Positions 8,434 to 17,041 of a stretch of DNA of 50,646 nucleotides are shown one piece after another. Source of the DNA: an uncultured Prevotellaceae bacterium (GTDB lineage Bacteria > Bacteroidota > Bacteroidia > Bacteroidales > Bacteroidaceae); contig CAMKTJ010000018.1 in assembly GCA_946415645.1 (NCBI GenBank), positions 1-50,646 on the forward strand, written 5' to 3'. The translations under genes and the position numbers were made by a program. Position 1 is the first letter of the stretch. Every line of letters starts with the position of its first letter. The notes beneath the pieces were generated by a model. That model searched no databases, had not been told where the DNA came from, and saw only the letters and a program-made list of their open reading frames with translations.

Positions 8434-9200
8434 TTCAGTTTCTTTATGTCAAATACCGGACCTTCCTTGCAAACACATACATTGCCCATCTCAGTGTCTT
8501 CTACACAGCACAGACAGGCACCCAGTCCGCAAGCCATCATATTCTCAAGACTCACCTCACAGGGGGTATCCACGCTCTTTGCATAACGGGCCACAGCCAC
8601 CATCATGGGCTTAGGACCACATACACTGATCTGAGTGAACTTCTCCTGCTGCAGGAGGCTGTGCTGAGTCACGAAACCCTTCTCACCCTCGGAACCGTCC
8701 TCTGTAGTAACAAAGACACGACCCAGGGCCTTGAACTTATTCAACTGCAACAGATCACCGGCACTACGAGCACCCAACAGGAAAGTAGGCTCCAAGCCTT
8801 TCTCCTTCATCACAGCACCCATATACAACAGGGGAGCAACGCCTACGCCGCCACCAACCAGCAAAACACGGGCTGAGGCATCAGTAGGCATAGTAAAACC
8901 ATTACCTAAAGGAAGAATCACATTCAGTGTATCCCCAACCTGCATCTTTGCAAGCTGACGGGTACCGTCTCCTACCGTCTGAACCAGGAACCAAACCTGA
9001 TTCTGCTTTCTGTCTAAATTATGTATGCTAATAGGGCGACGCAAGAATGTCTGCTTGCTGCCTTTAATCTCTAATTGGGCAAACTGACCGGGTATCATCT
9101 CTGGTAAAGGCTGAGTTGTATCTGTAGCCTTTAACAGCACATAGCGTTCATGAAGACGCTCTACGGCGGTCAGGGTGAGGTCTAATATATACTTCTTCAT
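8421..9200 (-). CDS. pyrK: dihydroorotate dehydrogenase electron-transfer subunit
   Basis: The 259-residue ferredoxin-reductase-like subunit carries FAD (RRPISIH and VGDGTRQL), a dinucleotide-binding loop ([15 protein letters not shown]) and a C-terminal 2Fe-2S cluster ([11 protein letters not shown]...[10 protein letters not shown]). It gives the PyrD catalytic subunit access to NAD. It is the first gene of the leftward pyrK-pyrD-trmD run. A TACCTTTG element at 9223-9230 (minus) precedes the ATG at 9200 by about 22 bp. Confidence 0.95.
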   Translation of the reverse strand: MKKYILDLTLTAVERLHERYVLLKATDTTQPLPEMIPGQFAQLEIKGSKQTFLRRPISIHNLDRKQNQVWFLVQTVGDGTRQLAKMQVGDTLNVILPLGNGFTMPTDASARVLLVGGGVGVAPLLYMGAVMKEKGLEPTFLLGARSAGDLLQLNKFKALGRVFVTTEDGSEGEKGFVTQHSLLQQEKFTQISVCGPKPMMVAVARYAKSVDTPCEVSLENMMACGLGACLCCVEDTEMGNVCVCKEGPVFDIKKLKWQI

Positions 9201-9222
9201 TAAATACCTTATAAATTTTATG

Positions 9223-9230
9223 CAAAGGTA
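9223..9230 (-). promoter_or_regulatory. -7 element of pyrK
   Basis: The minus strand reads TACCTTTG, matching TAnnTTTG. The upstream half is only T-rich, with no clear TTTG. Confidence 0.5.
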
Positions 9231-9327
9231 CGAATAAGTGGAATATAAATAAAATAAAAGACACTTTTATTTGTATATCCGATTGAAAGAGCTACCGAGA
9301 CATTGCACCAGAAGAGATAAAAAAAAA

Positions 9328-9361
9328 CCTGAAACACAGGGAAGGGTTTCAGGAGTTTTTT
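9328..9361 (-). terminator. intrinsic terminator of the XRE gene
   Basis: CCTGAAAC (9328-9335) pairs perfectly with GTTTCAGG (9346-9353) across a 10-nt loop. On the minus strand a run of nine Ts follows, directly after the XRE gene that ends at 9365. A shorter T run on the plus strand may make it bidirectional. Confidence 0.85.
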
Positions 9362-9364
9362 CAT

Positions 9365-9781
9365 TTAAGACGAAAACGTTTCAAACGTTCCATCATCATA
9401 AAAGACACGAATCTCTGTTATCTTTCGTTGAGGTTTGTCAATATATTTTACCACCTCCTGAATTTGCGGTGCAGAAGAGGGGGTAGGATTTGACTCCGAA
9501 GAAGGGGGAATAGTACCTGCAAACAGATCCGACTGTTCAGGAGCAGCTTCCGTGCCCTGAGAAGAAGCCCCATCCAGAAGCATATCTCCCTCGCCAAACA
9601 TCAGCCAGTTAATACTAATATGTGGGAAGCATTCATGTATGGCGTTGACGATATTGTTAGTGGGACGCGTTCTCCCTGTGAAGATACCGGAAAGGGTGCC
9701 TTCCGCAACACACAGTGTGGCAGCAAACTCTTTTTGCGACATTCCCTGATATTTCATCAACTGATAAATCCTGTCTTTCAT
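9365..9781 (-). CDS. XRE-family DNA-binding regulator
   Basis: The 138-residue protein has an N-terminal helix-turn-helix (residues 1-60; MSQKEFAATLCVAEGTLSGIFTGRTRP), followed by a Pro/Ser/Glu-rich linker (about 72-108) and a short C-terminal segment (KITEIRVFYDDGTFETF). It is transcribed alone, bounded by a strong promoter at 9840-9871 and a terminator at 9328-9361. The upstream 780 bp are unusually AT-rich and contain inverted repeats suited to a dimeric regulator. Its targets are unknown; self-regulation is plausible. Confidence 0.85.
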   Translation of the reverse strand: MKDRIYQLMKYQGMSQKEFAATLCVAEGTLSGIFTGRTRPTNNIVNAIHECFPHISINWLMFGEGDMLLDGASSQGTEAAPEQSDLFAGTIPPSSESNPTPSSAPQIQEVVKYIDKPQRKITEIRVFYDDGTFETFSS

Positions 9782-9839
9782 CCTTTTTATATCTAATTAG
9801 TAGAGGTGAGACCCCCGATTTTAATCTCTAAACTTAGTG

Positions 9840-9871
9840 CAAAGATAGAAAAATGGATTTAAACTTCCAAA
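9840..9871 (-). promoter_or_regulatory. promoter of the XRE gene
   Basis: On the minus strand TTTG (9868-9871), 20 nt, then TATCTTTG (9840-9847) is an exact consensus match. It gives a leader of about 50 nt before the start at 9781. Confidence 0.75.
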
Positions 9872-10257
9872 CTTTCAGATTTAAAATTTGAAATTTAATA
9901 TTATGCGGATATTTATATTTCCAAACATTCACGTTTGCAAATCGAGAATGGAATAAAAATGTAAATCCGGCCAAATTCATGCAGAAACGCGAATTTTCGA
10001 TATTAAAGTAAATTGCATAGATAAGAAAATCTATAAGTCTGGCTATCTGTTTATTATAGCACTTAAAAGTAACCAAAAACGGGCAAAAAGCCTCAAAAAG
10101 AGCTGCTATTCAAAAGTATTTACATTTCACTAAAGCAAAATACAAGGATATTTATATTAAAATGCTGAATTATAATACATTATAAGATAAAATGAATAAT
10201 GCATATTATTCAGTTTTATAAATAAAATTGCATAATTTGAAATTGTAAACGCAATGC

Positions 10258-10274
10258 GTAAATTGCGAATTTAC
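10258..10274. promoter_or_regulatory. operator-like inverted repeat
   Basis: GTAAATT-GCG-AATTTAC has two perfect 7-bp arms. A related site lies 63 bp away at 10337-10353. The position upstream of the XRE gene suggests a binding site; this is inference. Confidence 0.4.
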
Positions 10275-10336
10275 ATTTGTGTATTTAAATTCGGAACGTC
10301 AATTCGGTTTCCTGAAACATACACACATGCTATCAT

Positions 10337-10353
10337 TGTAAATTGGATTTACA
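10337..10353. promoter_or_regulatory. second operator-like inverted repeat
   Basis: TGTAAAT-TGG-ATTTACA has perfect 7-bp arms around a 3-nt centre. It shares the GTAAAT...ATTTAC core and the overall 17-bp size with the site at 10258-10274. Confidence 0.4.
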
Positions 10354-10481
10354 AACGCAAATCACAAATTTAAACTAAAAAATCGAGAAAATGGCCGATT
10401 TTTGCCATTTTTGGAATGCTTAAAGAATACACGTACAGCACTGAAATCGCGCAATTTTACGCGATTCTCAGCGCATAGAAA

Positions 10482-10519
10482 AAGGCCCTAACTTGCTATT
10501 TTTCAGAAGAGAGGACCTT
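10482..10519 (-). terminator. possible terminator of holA
   Basis: AAGGCCC (10482-10488) can pair with GGACCTT (10513-10519) with one wobble around a long loop, and is flanked by A and T runs on both sides. It lies 40 bp past the holA stop. The large loop makes it weaker than the other terminators here. Confidence 0.4.
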
Positions 10520-10558
10520 ATTTTTCGTGTAAGCCTAAGCTCACAATCTAGACAAAAA

Positions 10559-11587
10559 TCAGTGTAAAATAAAGTATATGAGCTCTTGTAAAAGCTCCTC
10601 TTTGGGGGTTTTACATCCCCCTACCCCTTTACCTTTGGCGTCAGTTTTGCGTATTTCAGAAAGAATCTGCAAAACCTTCACTCCTCTGTAATTTCGGTAA
10701 GCAGGAATAATGTCTTTTCTGGCTTGCCATTCCGGCATACCTAACCAGGCTGCAACACCCCTGTCACTTTTATCGGGTGCATAATATGACATTAAAACAG
10801 CAGAAAAAAATGTAAATAAATTGGAAAGTGTCTGCGGCAAAGCAAATTTTTGTTGTTGTCCCTGATAGTACTTTACTATCTGCATACTCTTGAAAACATC
10901 TTTTACGGCTAAAGCAGAACGTAATTCAAAATCATTGAATTCCTTGCTCATTCCCGTAAGCTCCTCTACCCTGGTTGCCGTTACGCAATTCTCAGACTCT
11001 GCAAGCGAGAGCAAAAGCTTGTCCATTTCAGCAGAAAGACGGCACAGATCTGCGCCCACATGCCCTGCCAGCATCTGCACGGCCTGAGTCTCTATCTTCA
11101 CCTTCTTACGGCTAAAATACTGCGTGATAAACTGGGGTAGTTGGTTATCATACAGCCTCTTGCTCTCATAAATCACGCCTATCTGATCTATCTGCTTGGT
11201 TACAGCCTTGCGCTTATCCAGCACTCCATGCTTATAGCAGATAATGAGCACCGTGGTGGGCGTGTAATGCTGCATATAGGCCTCCAAAGCGTCTAACGAG
11301 CGCATGGCCTGCGCCTCGCGTACCAGGACTACACGACGGTCAGCCATCATGGGATAAGCCCTGGCCAGTTCCACAACCTTATCGGCCGTTACTTCCAAGC
11401 CATAGACAACATCCAGGTTAAAATCGCGTTCCTCTGGCTTCAACAACGTATCCGTCAGGAAATCGCTCAATTTATCTATATAATAATCTTCTGCGCCCAT
11501 CAACAGATAGACGGGCTTCACCTCTCCTGCACGCACAGAGCGTATAATATCCTCGTGCGAGATTCCTCCTTTTGATTGAGCTGCCAT
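10559..11587 (-). CDS. holA: DNA polymerase III delta subunit
   Basis: The 342-residue clamp-loader subunit opens the sliding clamp during replication. It has the HolA layout: an N-terminal AAA+-like domain (VYLLMGAEDYYIDKL near residue 27, VVLVREAQAM near 85), then DLCRLSAEMDKLLL and the C-terminal collar domain. The start codon shares one base with the stop of the upstream amn gene (TAATG), so the two are translated from one message. Confidence 0.93.
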   Translation of the reverse strand: MAAQSKGGISHEDIIRSVRAGEVKPVYLLMGAEDYYIDKLSDFLTDTLLKPEERDFNLDVVYGLEVTADKVVELARAYPMMADRRVVLVREAQAMRSLDALEAYMQHYTPTTVLIICYKHGVLDKRKAVTKQIDQIGVIYESKRLYDNQLPQFITQYFSRKKVKIETQAVQMLAGHVGADLCRLSAEMDKLLLSLAESENCVTATRVEELTGMSKEFNDFELRSALAVKDVFKSMQIVKYYQGQQQKFALPQTLSNLFTFFSAVLMSYYAPDKSDRGVAAWLGMPEWQARKDIIPAYRNYRGVKVLQILSEIRKTDAKGKGVGGCKTPKEELLQELIYFILH

Positions 11588-12363
11588 TAATAATCGAATT
11601 TCAAGTGACGTACGGTCTTCTTCTCCTCCTTGATCATCTCCAACGCCTGAATACCTATACCAACATGATCTTCGACGTATCTGCTTGTAACAATCCTATC
11701 ACTCTCATCGGTCTTAACACCCTCAGGAATCATAGGATTGTCACTTACCAGCAAGAGAGCACCAGTAGGAATATGGTTGGCAAATCCACAGGTAAAGAGC
11801 GTTGCCGTCTCCATATCCACAGCCATAGCACGTGTGGTGCGTAGATACTCCTTGAACTTGTCATCATGCTCCCATACACGCCGATTGGTAGTAAAGACCG
11901 TCCCTGTCCAATAGTCGAAGCCTCTGTCTCGGATGGTACTGGAAATAGCACGCTGTAGCATAAACGCCGGTAAGGCAGGTACTTCTGGCGGAAAGTAGTC
12001 GTTACTGGTACCTTCGCCTCTGATGCCGGCAATAGGTAAAATAAGATCACCACGCTGCGTCTTGCTGGAGATACCACCACACTTACCCAGGAACAGACAA
12101 GCCTTGGGCTTTATGGCACTCAGCAGGTCCATAATAATAGCTGCATTGGGACTTCCCATACCAAAGTTGATGATACTGATGCCATCCGCTGTTGCCGAAC
12201 GCATGTTAGGAGTGTAGTCAGGTGCTTCTATACCGAACTTCTCGCAGAAGATATCCACATAATTATTGAAATTGGTTAGCAAGACATATTCACCGAACTC
12301 TTCCAGTTGCTTATGCGTGTATCTGGGCAACCAATTTTCTACAATCTCTTGCTTGGTTTTCAT
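11587..12363 (-). CDS. amn: AMP nucleosidase
   Basis: The 258-residue phosphorylase-fold enzyme splits AMP to adenine and ribose 5-phosphate. Family hallmarks include FLGKCGGIS near residue 92, VDMETATLF near residue 180 and LLLVSDNPMIPEGVKT. This is the short form usual in Bacteroidetes, lacking the extra N-terminal domain of the enterobacterial enzyme. It is co-transcribed with holA (1-bp overlap) and has a consensus promoter at 12384-12416. Confidence 0.92.
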   Translation of the reverse strand: MKTKQEIVENWLPRYTHKQLEEFGEYVLLTNFNNYVDIFCEKFGIEAPDYTPNMRSATADGISIINFGMGSPNAAIIMDLLSAIKPKACLFLGKCGGISSKTQRGDLILPIAGIRGEGTSNDYFPPEVPALPAFMLQRAISSTIRDRGFDYWTGTVFTTNRRVWEHDDKFKEYLRTTRAMAVDMETATLFTCGFANHIPTGALLLVSDNPMIPEGVKTDESDRIVTSRYVEDHVGIGIQALEMIKEEKKTVRHLKFDY

Positions 12364-12379
12364 ATTTTATATAATTTTG
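12349..12379 (+). promoter_or_regulatory. promoter of the HsdR-N-like gene
   Basis: TTG (12349-12351), 20 nt, then TAATTTTG (12372-12379) reads rightward. The upstream half lies inside the first codons of amn, so the two divergent promoters interlock. Confidence 0.6.
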
Positions 12380-12383
12380 TAGG

Positions 12384-12416
12384 CAAAGATACAAATTATT
12401 CTTATTATTCTTCAAA
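12384..12416 (-). promoter_or_regulatory. promoter of amn-holA
   Basis: On the minus strand TTTG (12413-12416), 21 nt, then TATCTTTG (12384-12391). The -33 half overlaps the start region of the divergent gene at 12416. Confidence 0.7.
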
Positions 12417-12871
12417 TGGAAGTGCTGAATTTACCAAAAACGGACCTAAAGTTACAAAGAAAGGGAAACAGACTGACTGTTTTTGATATTTTACGCAAAA
12501 AAATGATTACCCTTACGCCAGAAGAATGGGTTCGTCAGCACTTTATTCATTTTCTTATCAACCAGAAAGGATACAACGCCTCATGTATTGCCAACGAGGT
12601 TGCCCTCAACCTGAACAATACACAGAAGCGTTGCGACACCGTCGTCTATGATTCACAAGCTCTTCCGATTATGATTGTAGAGTACAAGGCACCGCACATT
12701 CCCATTAGTCAGAAGGTTTTCAACCAGATAAGCCGATATAACATTAAAATGCACGTCAGATGGCTCGTTGTCAGCAACGGAATGCAACATTATTGTTGTA
12801 AAATAAACTACGAGAATGAGACATACGAATTCCTGCCGGACATCCCCTCGTGGCAAGAGCTTTGTCCATAA
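12416..12871 (+). CDS. solo HsdR N-terminal-like nuclease-fold protein
   Basis: The 151-residue protein matches the N-terminal domain of type I restriction R subunits (HSDR_N_2 family) but has no helicase part. It retains a PD-(D/E)xK-like core: an early Glu (NEVALNL), RCDTVVYD near residue 73 and IMIVEYKAP near 82. No hsdM or hsdS gene is nearby, so this is unlikely to be part of a working restriction system. It is divergent from amn with interlocking promoters and has its own terminator. A housekeeping nucleic-acid role is a guess. Confidence 0.75.
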   Translation: MEVLNLPKTDLKLQRKGNRLTVFDILRKKMITLTPEEWVRQHFIHFLINQKGYNASCIANEVALNLNNTQKRCDTVVYDSQALPIMIVEYKAPHIPISQKVFNQISRYNIKMHVRWLVVSNGMQHYCCKINYENETYEFLPDIPSWQELCP

Positions 12872-12874
12872 ATG

Positions 12875-12916
12875 AAATACGCCCACCCTTATCCAGGATG
12901 AGCGTATTTGCTTTTT
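12875..12916. terminator. intrinsic terminator, 12416 gene
   Basis: AAATACGC (12875-12882) pairs with GCGTATTT (12902-12909), with a smaller ATCC/GGAT hairpin in the loop, followed by a T run at 12912-12916. It separates two convergent genes. Confidence 0.75.
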
Positions 12917-12933
12917 ATAGATAGATTGTTTCT

Positions 12934-13767
12934 TTAATCTTCTGCCTTCTCGTCAGCCTTCTTGCGAGTAGCTCTTCTGCGCTTTGGTTTCTCCTCTTTT
13001 CCTACCAGCTCTACACCGGCCAGTTCGGGGTCAACCATAATACGACCACAGTACTCGCAAACAATAATCTTCTTGCGCATACGGATATCCAACTGACGCT
13101 GAGGTGGAATCTTATTGAAGCAACCGCCACAAGCATCACGCTGTACATATACAACGCCCAGACCGTTACGGCTATTTCTGCGGATACGCTTGAAAGCGCC
13201 CAGCAAACGGGGCTCGATGGTCAACTCCAGGTTCTTAGCCTTCTCACGCAGTTTATCCTCGTCAGCCTTTGTCTCAGCAATAATCTCTTCCAGCTCACCA
13301 CGCTTAACATCCAGGTCAGCACGTCTGTCGTTAGCCAGCAAGTTGCAACGGGTAATCTCGGCAGTCTTGCTCTCTACCAATGACTTTGCCTCAGCAATCT
13401 TCTTCTCGTTCAGGACATTATCCAACTCAGCGTATTCAATCTGCTTGCTAAGAGTATCATACTCGCGATTGTTTCTCACGCTGTCCATCTGAGTCTTATA
13501 ACGCTCAATATTGCTGTTATTAACCTCAATATCGCCATTACGCTGATTGATTTCGCGCTTCAGTTCAGCCACCTCAGCTGTAATCTTCTCTACACGAGTA
13601 GCCAGACCTTCTATTTCATCTTCCAAGTCCTGAACCTCAAGAGGCAACTCACCACGAAGAGTCTTGATCTTATCAATCTCTGTCAGCAGTTTCTGCAGCT
13701 CATACAAGTTCTTCAGTTTTTCCTCCACGCTCAAATCAGCGGGATCCTTTGCTTTTTCTCTTGCCAT
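12934..13767 (-). CDS. coiled-coil protein with C4 zinc ribbon
   Basis: The 277-residue protein has a long coiled coil (about residues 20-185, rich in Glu/Lys heptads), then a zinc ribbon with two Cys pairs (DACGGCFNKIPPQ and IVCEYCGRIMVD), and a basic tail (KPKRRRATRKKADEK). This is the zf-RING_7/C4-type zinc-ribbon family often paired with Nif3, as here, where the Nif3 gene lies directly upstream on the same strand. The tail suggests nucleic-acid contact. The precise role is unknown. Confidence 0.85.
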   Translation of the reverse strand: MAREKAKDPADLSVEEKLKNLYELQKLLTEIDKIKTLRGELPLEVQDLEDEIEGLATRVEKITAEVAELKREINQRNGDIEVNNSNIERYKTQMDSVRNNREYDTLSKQIEYAELDNVLNEKKIAEAKSLVESKTAEITRCNLLANDRRADLDVKRGELEEIIAETKADEDKLREKAKNLELTIEPRLLGAFKRIRRNSRNGLGVVYVQRDACGGCFNKIPPQRQLDIRMRKKIIVCEYCGRIMVDPELAGVELVGKEEKPKRRRATRKKADEKAED

Positions 13768-13810
13768 AATTATTATTTACGATTTGACTATTTACAATTT
13801 ACTATTTTAT

Positions 13811-13842
13811 GCCCTCCCCCTCGGGGGAGTTGATGAGGGGGC
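13811..13842. repeat. GC-rich palindromic element, copy 1
   Basis: A GCCC...CTCCCCC-TCG-GGGGGAG...GGGGGC arrangement forms a hairpin between the Nif3 and zinc-ribbon genes and reaches the Nif3 stop codon. It is a diverged member of the family described at 27099, 32852, 40782, 40839 and 42978. Confidence 0.65.
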
Positions 13843-14657
13843 TACAAATATTTTATCGGATTCGTACAAACAGTTGTCTTGAAGAGTGCCAAATTGGGGA
13901 ACCTGTCCTCTATCACATTACGGAATATATCCGTTGTATACTGCTCGCTCTGGTAATGACCCAACACACCAATCTGTATCTGTTGGGCATGCCCAAAGTA
14001 TTGATGGTAATGCATTTCACCAGTCAGAAAGGCATCGGCCTTCTGTTTGATAGCCTCATCCAACAGGAAATCGCCCGCTCCACCACAGATAGCCACACAC
14101 TGTATGGGACGCTGCAGCAACTCATTATGCAACAGACATTCCACACCAAAAGCTTGCTTCACTCTTTGCAGGAACACCAGCGAGTCCTCGCCCTCTGTCA
14201 GATAGCCTATCACACCATTACCACCCAGCACCATGCGCTCTTTGGCTTCGGTCTGCACAGGAACTCTTCTCTGCTGCATCAATTCCACGTCAACCAGACC
14301 CAAACGTTCTGCTATAGCATAGTTCACACCGTCAATAGCGCTATCCAGATTGGTATGTGCAGAATAGATGTTAATATCGTTCTGTACGGCCATCCTTACA
14401 CAACGCTGTACCATATCTGTATCAGAAAGCATTTTCAATCCTCGGAACAACAAAGGATGATGGGACACAATCAGATTGCACCCCAAATCTATGGCCTCAG
14501 AAATGACTTCCTCAGTCACGTCAAGACACAATAAAACCCCTGAGACTTCCGCCTCTGTCAGTCCAACCTGCAAGCCAGCATTATCATAACTTTCCTGCAA
14601 GGGCAGAGGCGCGAAATTTTCAAGGGCGTTCATCACTTCCCGAACTGTCACGCTCAT
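13842..14657 (-). CDS. Nif3-like dinuclear metal centre protein
   Basis: The 271-residue protein belongs to the Nif3/YbgI/GTP-cyclohydrolase-1-type-2 family of hexameric ring proteins. Metal-ligand motifs are visible: LIVSHHPLLF near residue 65, HTNLDSA near 101 and a late LGHYQSEQYT region. A longer frame would start at 14681, but the promoter -7 element (14679-14686) covers that ATG, so translation must begin at 14657 (MSVTVREV). It pairs with the downstream zinc-ribbon gene, an association seen in many bacteria. The biochemical role is unsettled. Confidence 0.88.
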   Translation of the reverse strand: MSVTVREVMNALENFAPLPLQESYDNAGLQVGLTEAEVSGVLLCLDVTEEVISEAIDLGCNLIVSHHPLLFRGLKMLSDTDMVQRCVRMAVQNDINIYSAHTNLDSAIDGVNYAIAERLGLVDVELMQQRRVPVQTEAKERMVLGGNGVIGYLTEGEDSLVFLQRVKQAFGVECLLHNELLQRPIQCVAICGGAGDFLLDEAIKQKADAFLTGEMHYHQYFGHAQQIQIGVLGHYQSEQYTTDIFRNVIEDRFPNLALFKTTVCTNPIKYL

Positions 14658-14678
14658 AGTAAGTACGTTTCTTGGGCG

Positions 14679-14711
14679 CAAAGGTACGCTAAAAGAAGAT
14701 AAATACCAAAT
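14679..14711 (-). promoter_or_regulatory. promoter of the Nif3-zinc ribbon pair
   Basis: On the minus strand TTTG (14708-14711), 21 nt, then TACCTTTG (14679-14686). This excludes the upstream ATG at 14681 as a start. Confidence 0.7.
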
Positions 14712-14810
14712 ATATTTTGTTTTTCTTTTGTATTCCGCTCCTTATTAGTAATTTTGAATCTGCTGCGCAGTCTCGAAGATAGGCTTCACCTCGGAAAAAC
14801 TCAAATTAAA

Positions 14811-14842
14811 TTTGCTTTTTCTCTCGGTTTGCGCTATCTTTG
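14811..14842 (+). promoter_or_regulatory. promoter of aguA
   Basis: TTTG (14811-14814), 20 nt, then TATCTTTG (14835-14842) is an exact consensus match. The start point near 14849 fixes the aguA start at 14877 rather than any upstream codon. Confidence 0.75.
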
Positions 14843-14876
14843 CACCCACTTTATATATATAATAGGTAAGAGAAAG

Positions 14877-16016
14877 ATGGCTATACACTTCCAACGACCC
14901 ACCACAACGATCACCGACCTGCTTCTGCAGCTCAGATACGATGAAGAAAACGGTCCTGAACTTACAGAGATTCGGTCAACCCAACTACCAGCCGAATGGT
15001 ATCCACAATGCGCCGTTCAGCTTACATGGCCCCATGCCGGTACAGATTGGGCTCCCGTTCTGAAGGAAGTGACACGATGCTATATTCAGATGGCCATGCA
15101 GATTGCCTCTCGTGAGAAGCTTATCATAGTCACCCCAGAGCCCGATCAGATTAAGACACTACTCACAGAGCAACTTCCCCTAGACGTCTGTGAGCAGATA
15201 ACATACTGTGCCATGCCTACCAACGACACATGGGCTCGTGACCACGGCTTCATAACACTCCTTACCGAAACAGGCACACGCCTGTTGGACTTCAAGTTTA
15301 ACGGATGGGGCGAGAAGTTCCCTGCAGAACTGGACAACCAGATAAACCGTAACCTTTTGCAACAAGGTATCTTCAAGGGCGAATACGAGGAGCATCTTGA
15401 TTTCGTCCTGGAGGGCGGAAGCATAGAGAGTGATGGCCGGGGAACTATCATGACCACCAGTCAATGCCTTTTGGCGCCTCACAGGAACCAACCCCTTACA
15501 CAGGCTGATATAGAGAAACGTCTACTCTCCTTCCTTCATGCCGAACGCATCCTTTGGCTAGACCACGGCTATCTGGCAGGCGATGACACAGACAGCCACA
15601 TAGACACACTGGCACGCTTCTGCCCCGAAAACACCATTGCCTACGTTCAATGTAATGATACGGAAGATGAGCATTACACTGAACTAAAGCTTATGGAGGA
15701 GCAGTTGCATACCTTCCAGACACTCAGCGGTGAGCCTTACAACCTCATACCCCTTCCTATGGCACCCAAGCAGTTTGATGAGGACGGCAACCGTCTGCCT
15801 GCCACCTATGCCAACTTCCTTATCATCAATAAGGCTGTGCTGATGCCTACCTATGGTGATTACGAGTTGGACCGTCAGGCGCACGATCAACTAGCTAAGG
15901 CATTCCCCAAGCATGAGATTGTAGACATCAACAGCCAGACGCTCATCCTTCAGCACGGTTCCCTGCATTGCAGCGCCATGCAGTTCCCCGTGGGGGCCTT
16001 GAAAGTTGAAAGTTGA
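14877..16016 (+). CDS. aguA: agmatine deiminase
   Basis: The 379-residue cytoplasmic enzyme converts agmatine to N-carbamoylputrescine and ammonia, one route to putrescine. It has the peptidyl-arginine-deiminase fold motifs NDTWARDHGF, LEGGSIESDGRGT, GDDTDSHIDTLARF, and the catalytic Cys in HGSLHCSAMQ near residue 367. The start is set by the promoter at 14811-14842; a longer in-frame extension back to 14754 lies upstream of it. The last residues (LKVES) and the stop codon come from a heptamer repeat tract. The next gene is aguB, the following step. Confidence 0.92.
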   Translation: MAIHFQRPTTTITDLLLQLRYDEENGPELTEIRSTQLPAEWYPQCAVQLTWPHAGTDWAPVLKEVTRCYIQMAMQIASREKLIIVTPEPDQIKTLLTEQLPLDVCEQITYCAMPTNDTWARDHGFITLLTETGTRLLDFKFNGWGEKFPAELDNQINRNLLQQGIFKGEYEEHLDFVLEGGSIESDGRGTIMTTSQCLLAPHRNQPLTQADIEKRLLSFLHAERILWLDHGYLAGDDTDSHIDTLARFCPENTIAYVQCNDTEDEHYTELKLMEEQLHTFQTLSGEPYNLIPLPMAPKQFDEDGNRLPATYANFLIINKAVLMPTYGDYELDRQAHDQLAKAFPKHEIVDINSQTLILQHGSLHCSAMQFPVGALKVES

Positions 16017-16047
16017 GAGATTAGGGATTAGAGATTAGGGATTTGGG
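15999..16047. repeat. seven-unit heptamer tract across aguA stop
   Basis: Units TTGAAAG, TTGAAAG and TTGAGAG (15999-16019) run into ATTAGGG, ATTAGAG, ATTAGGG and ATTTGGG (16020-16047) in one unbroken 7-nt register. The aguA stop (16014-16016) lies inside the tract. The tract fills the gap before aguB. Confidence 0.85.
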
Positions 16048-16097
16048 AGATTCTGAGTAACCAGAGTACTCAGAGCAATCAAAATAATCAGAGAAAA

Positions 16098-16982
16098 ATG
16101 AAAATAGGAATCATACAACAAAGCTGTACAGCTGACGTAGAAAGCAACAAGCAGAAACTGGCTCAAGGCATTGCCCAGGCAGTCAAGCAAGGAGCACAGT
16201 TAGTTGTTTTGCAGGAACTGCACAACAGCCTTTACTTCTGTCAGGTAGAGAATGTGGACAACTTCTCTTTGGCAGAACCAATACCAGGTCCTAGCACCGA
16301 GTTCTACGGCAATTTAGCCCGCCAATACGGCATAGTGCTGGTGACAAGCCTCTTTGAGCGCAGAGCTGCAGGTCTGTATCACAATACGGCCGTTGTCTTC
16401 GAGAAGGATGGCTCCATTGCCGGAAAGTATCGTAAGATGCACATACCTGACGACCCCGCCTACTATGAGAAGTTCTACTTCACCCCCGGCGACCTTGGGT
16501 TTCACCCCATCCGCACCAGTTTAGGCGTGTTAGGCGTACAGGTTTGCTGGGACCAATGGTACCCCGAAGGTGCCCGTCTGATGGCCCTGCAGGGAGCCGA
16601 ACTACTCATCTACCCCACTGCCATCGGCTATGAGAGCAGCGATACGCCTGAGGAACAGGAACGTCAGCGCGAGGCATGGACAACCGTTCAACGTGGTCAT
16701 GCCGTAGCCAACGGACTGCCCGTGATAACCGTCAACCGAGTTGGACACGAGCCCGACCCCAGCGGTCAAACCAATGGCATTCAGTTCTGGGGAAGCAGCT
16801 TTGTAGCTGGTCCACAGGGTGAGATTTTATATCGTGCCCCCAAAGACGAAGAAGCCATTACTGTAGTAGAGGTGGATATGAAACGCTCTGAGAATGTCCG
16901 CCGCTGGTGGCCCTTCCTGCGCGACCGTCGTATCGAGAATTACGGCGACCTGACCCAACGGTTTCTCGACCAAGAACCGTAA
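16098..16982 (+). CDS. aguB: N-carbamoylputrescine amidase
   Basis: The 294-residue nitrilase-fold enzyme hydrolyses N-carbamoylputrescine to putrescine, CO2 and ammonia. The Glu-Lys-Cys triad is visible in LQELHNSLYF (Glu near 40), KYRKMHIPD (Lys near 113) and VQVCWDQWYPE (Cys near 150). It sits directly after aguA and before type III glutamine synthetase, a plausible ammonia-capturing partner. The length is normal for the family. Confidence 0.94.
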   Translation: MKIGIIQQSCTADVESNKQKLAQGIAQAVKQGAQLVVLQELHNSLYFCQVENVDNFSLAEPIPGPSTEFYGNLARQYGIVLVTSLFERRAAGLYHNTAVVFEKDGSIAGKYRKMHIPDDPAYYEKFYFTPGDLGFHPIRTSLGVLGVQVCWDQWYPEGARLMALQGAELLIYPTAIGYESSDTPEEQERQREAWTTVQRGHAVANGLPVITVNRVGHEPDPSGQTNGIQFWGSSFVAGPQGEILYRAPKDEEAITVVEVDMKRSENVRRWWPFLRDRRIENYGDLTQRFLDQEP

Positions 16983-17041
16983 TCCCGTGATAAAGTTATA
17001 ACGAAAATCGTATATAGTAAATAGTCAAATAGTAAATATAA

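Larger units (their letters stand above)
9782..10558. other. AT-rich gene-free region
   Basis: About 780 bp lie between the XRE gene and holA. I find no credible gene. The DNA is very AT-rich and repeats short TTTAC/GTAAA motifs, including two inverted repeats annotated separately. It contains the XRE promoter at its left end and a hairpin terminator of holA at its right end. The 80-codon frame at 9834-10076 (minus) starts upstream of the XRE promoter and looks like translated AT-rich DNA. Confidence 0.6.

Noticed and set aside
9834..10076. 80-codon minus-strand frame
   Set aside because: It contains the -7 and -33 elements of the XRE promoter and encodes only AT-driven residues.
12416..12871. 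type I restriction system
   Set aside because: Only the HsdR N-terminal-like domain is present; no helicase, hsdM or hsdS.
14681..14681. upstream ATG for the Nif3 gene
   Set aside because: It falls within the promoter -7 element, so it is not transcribed.
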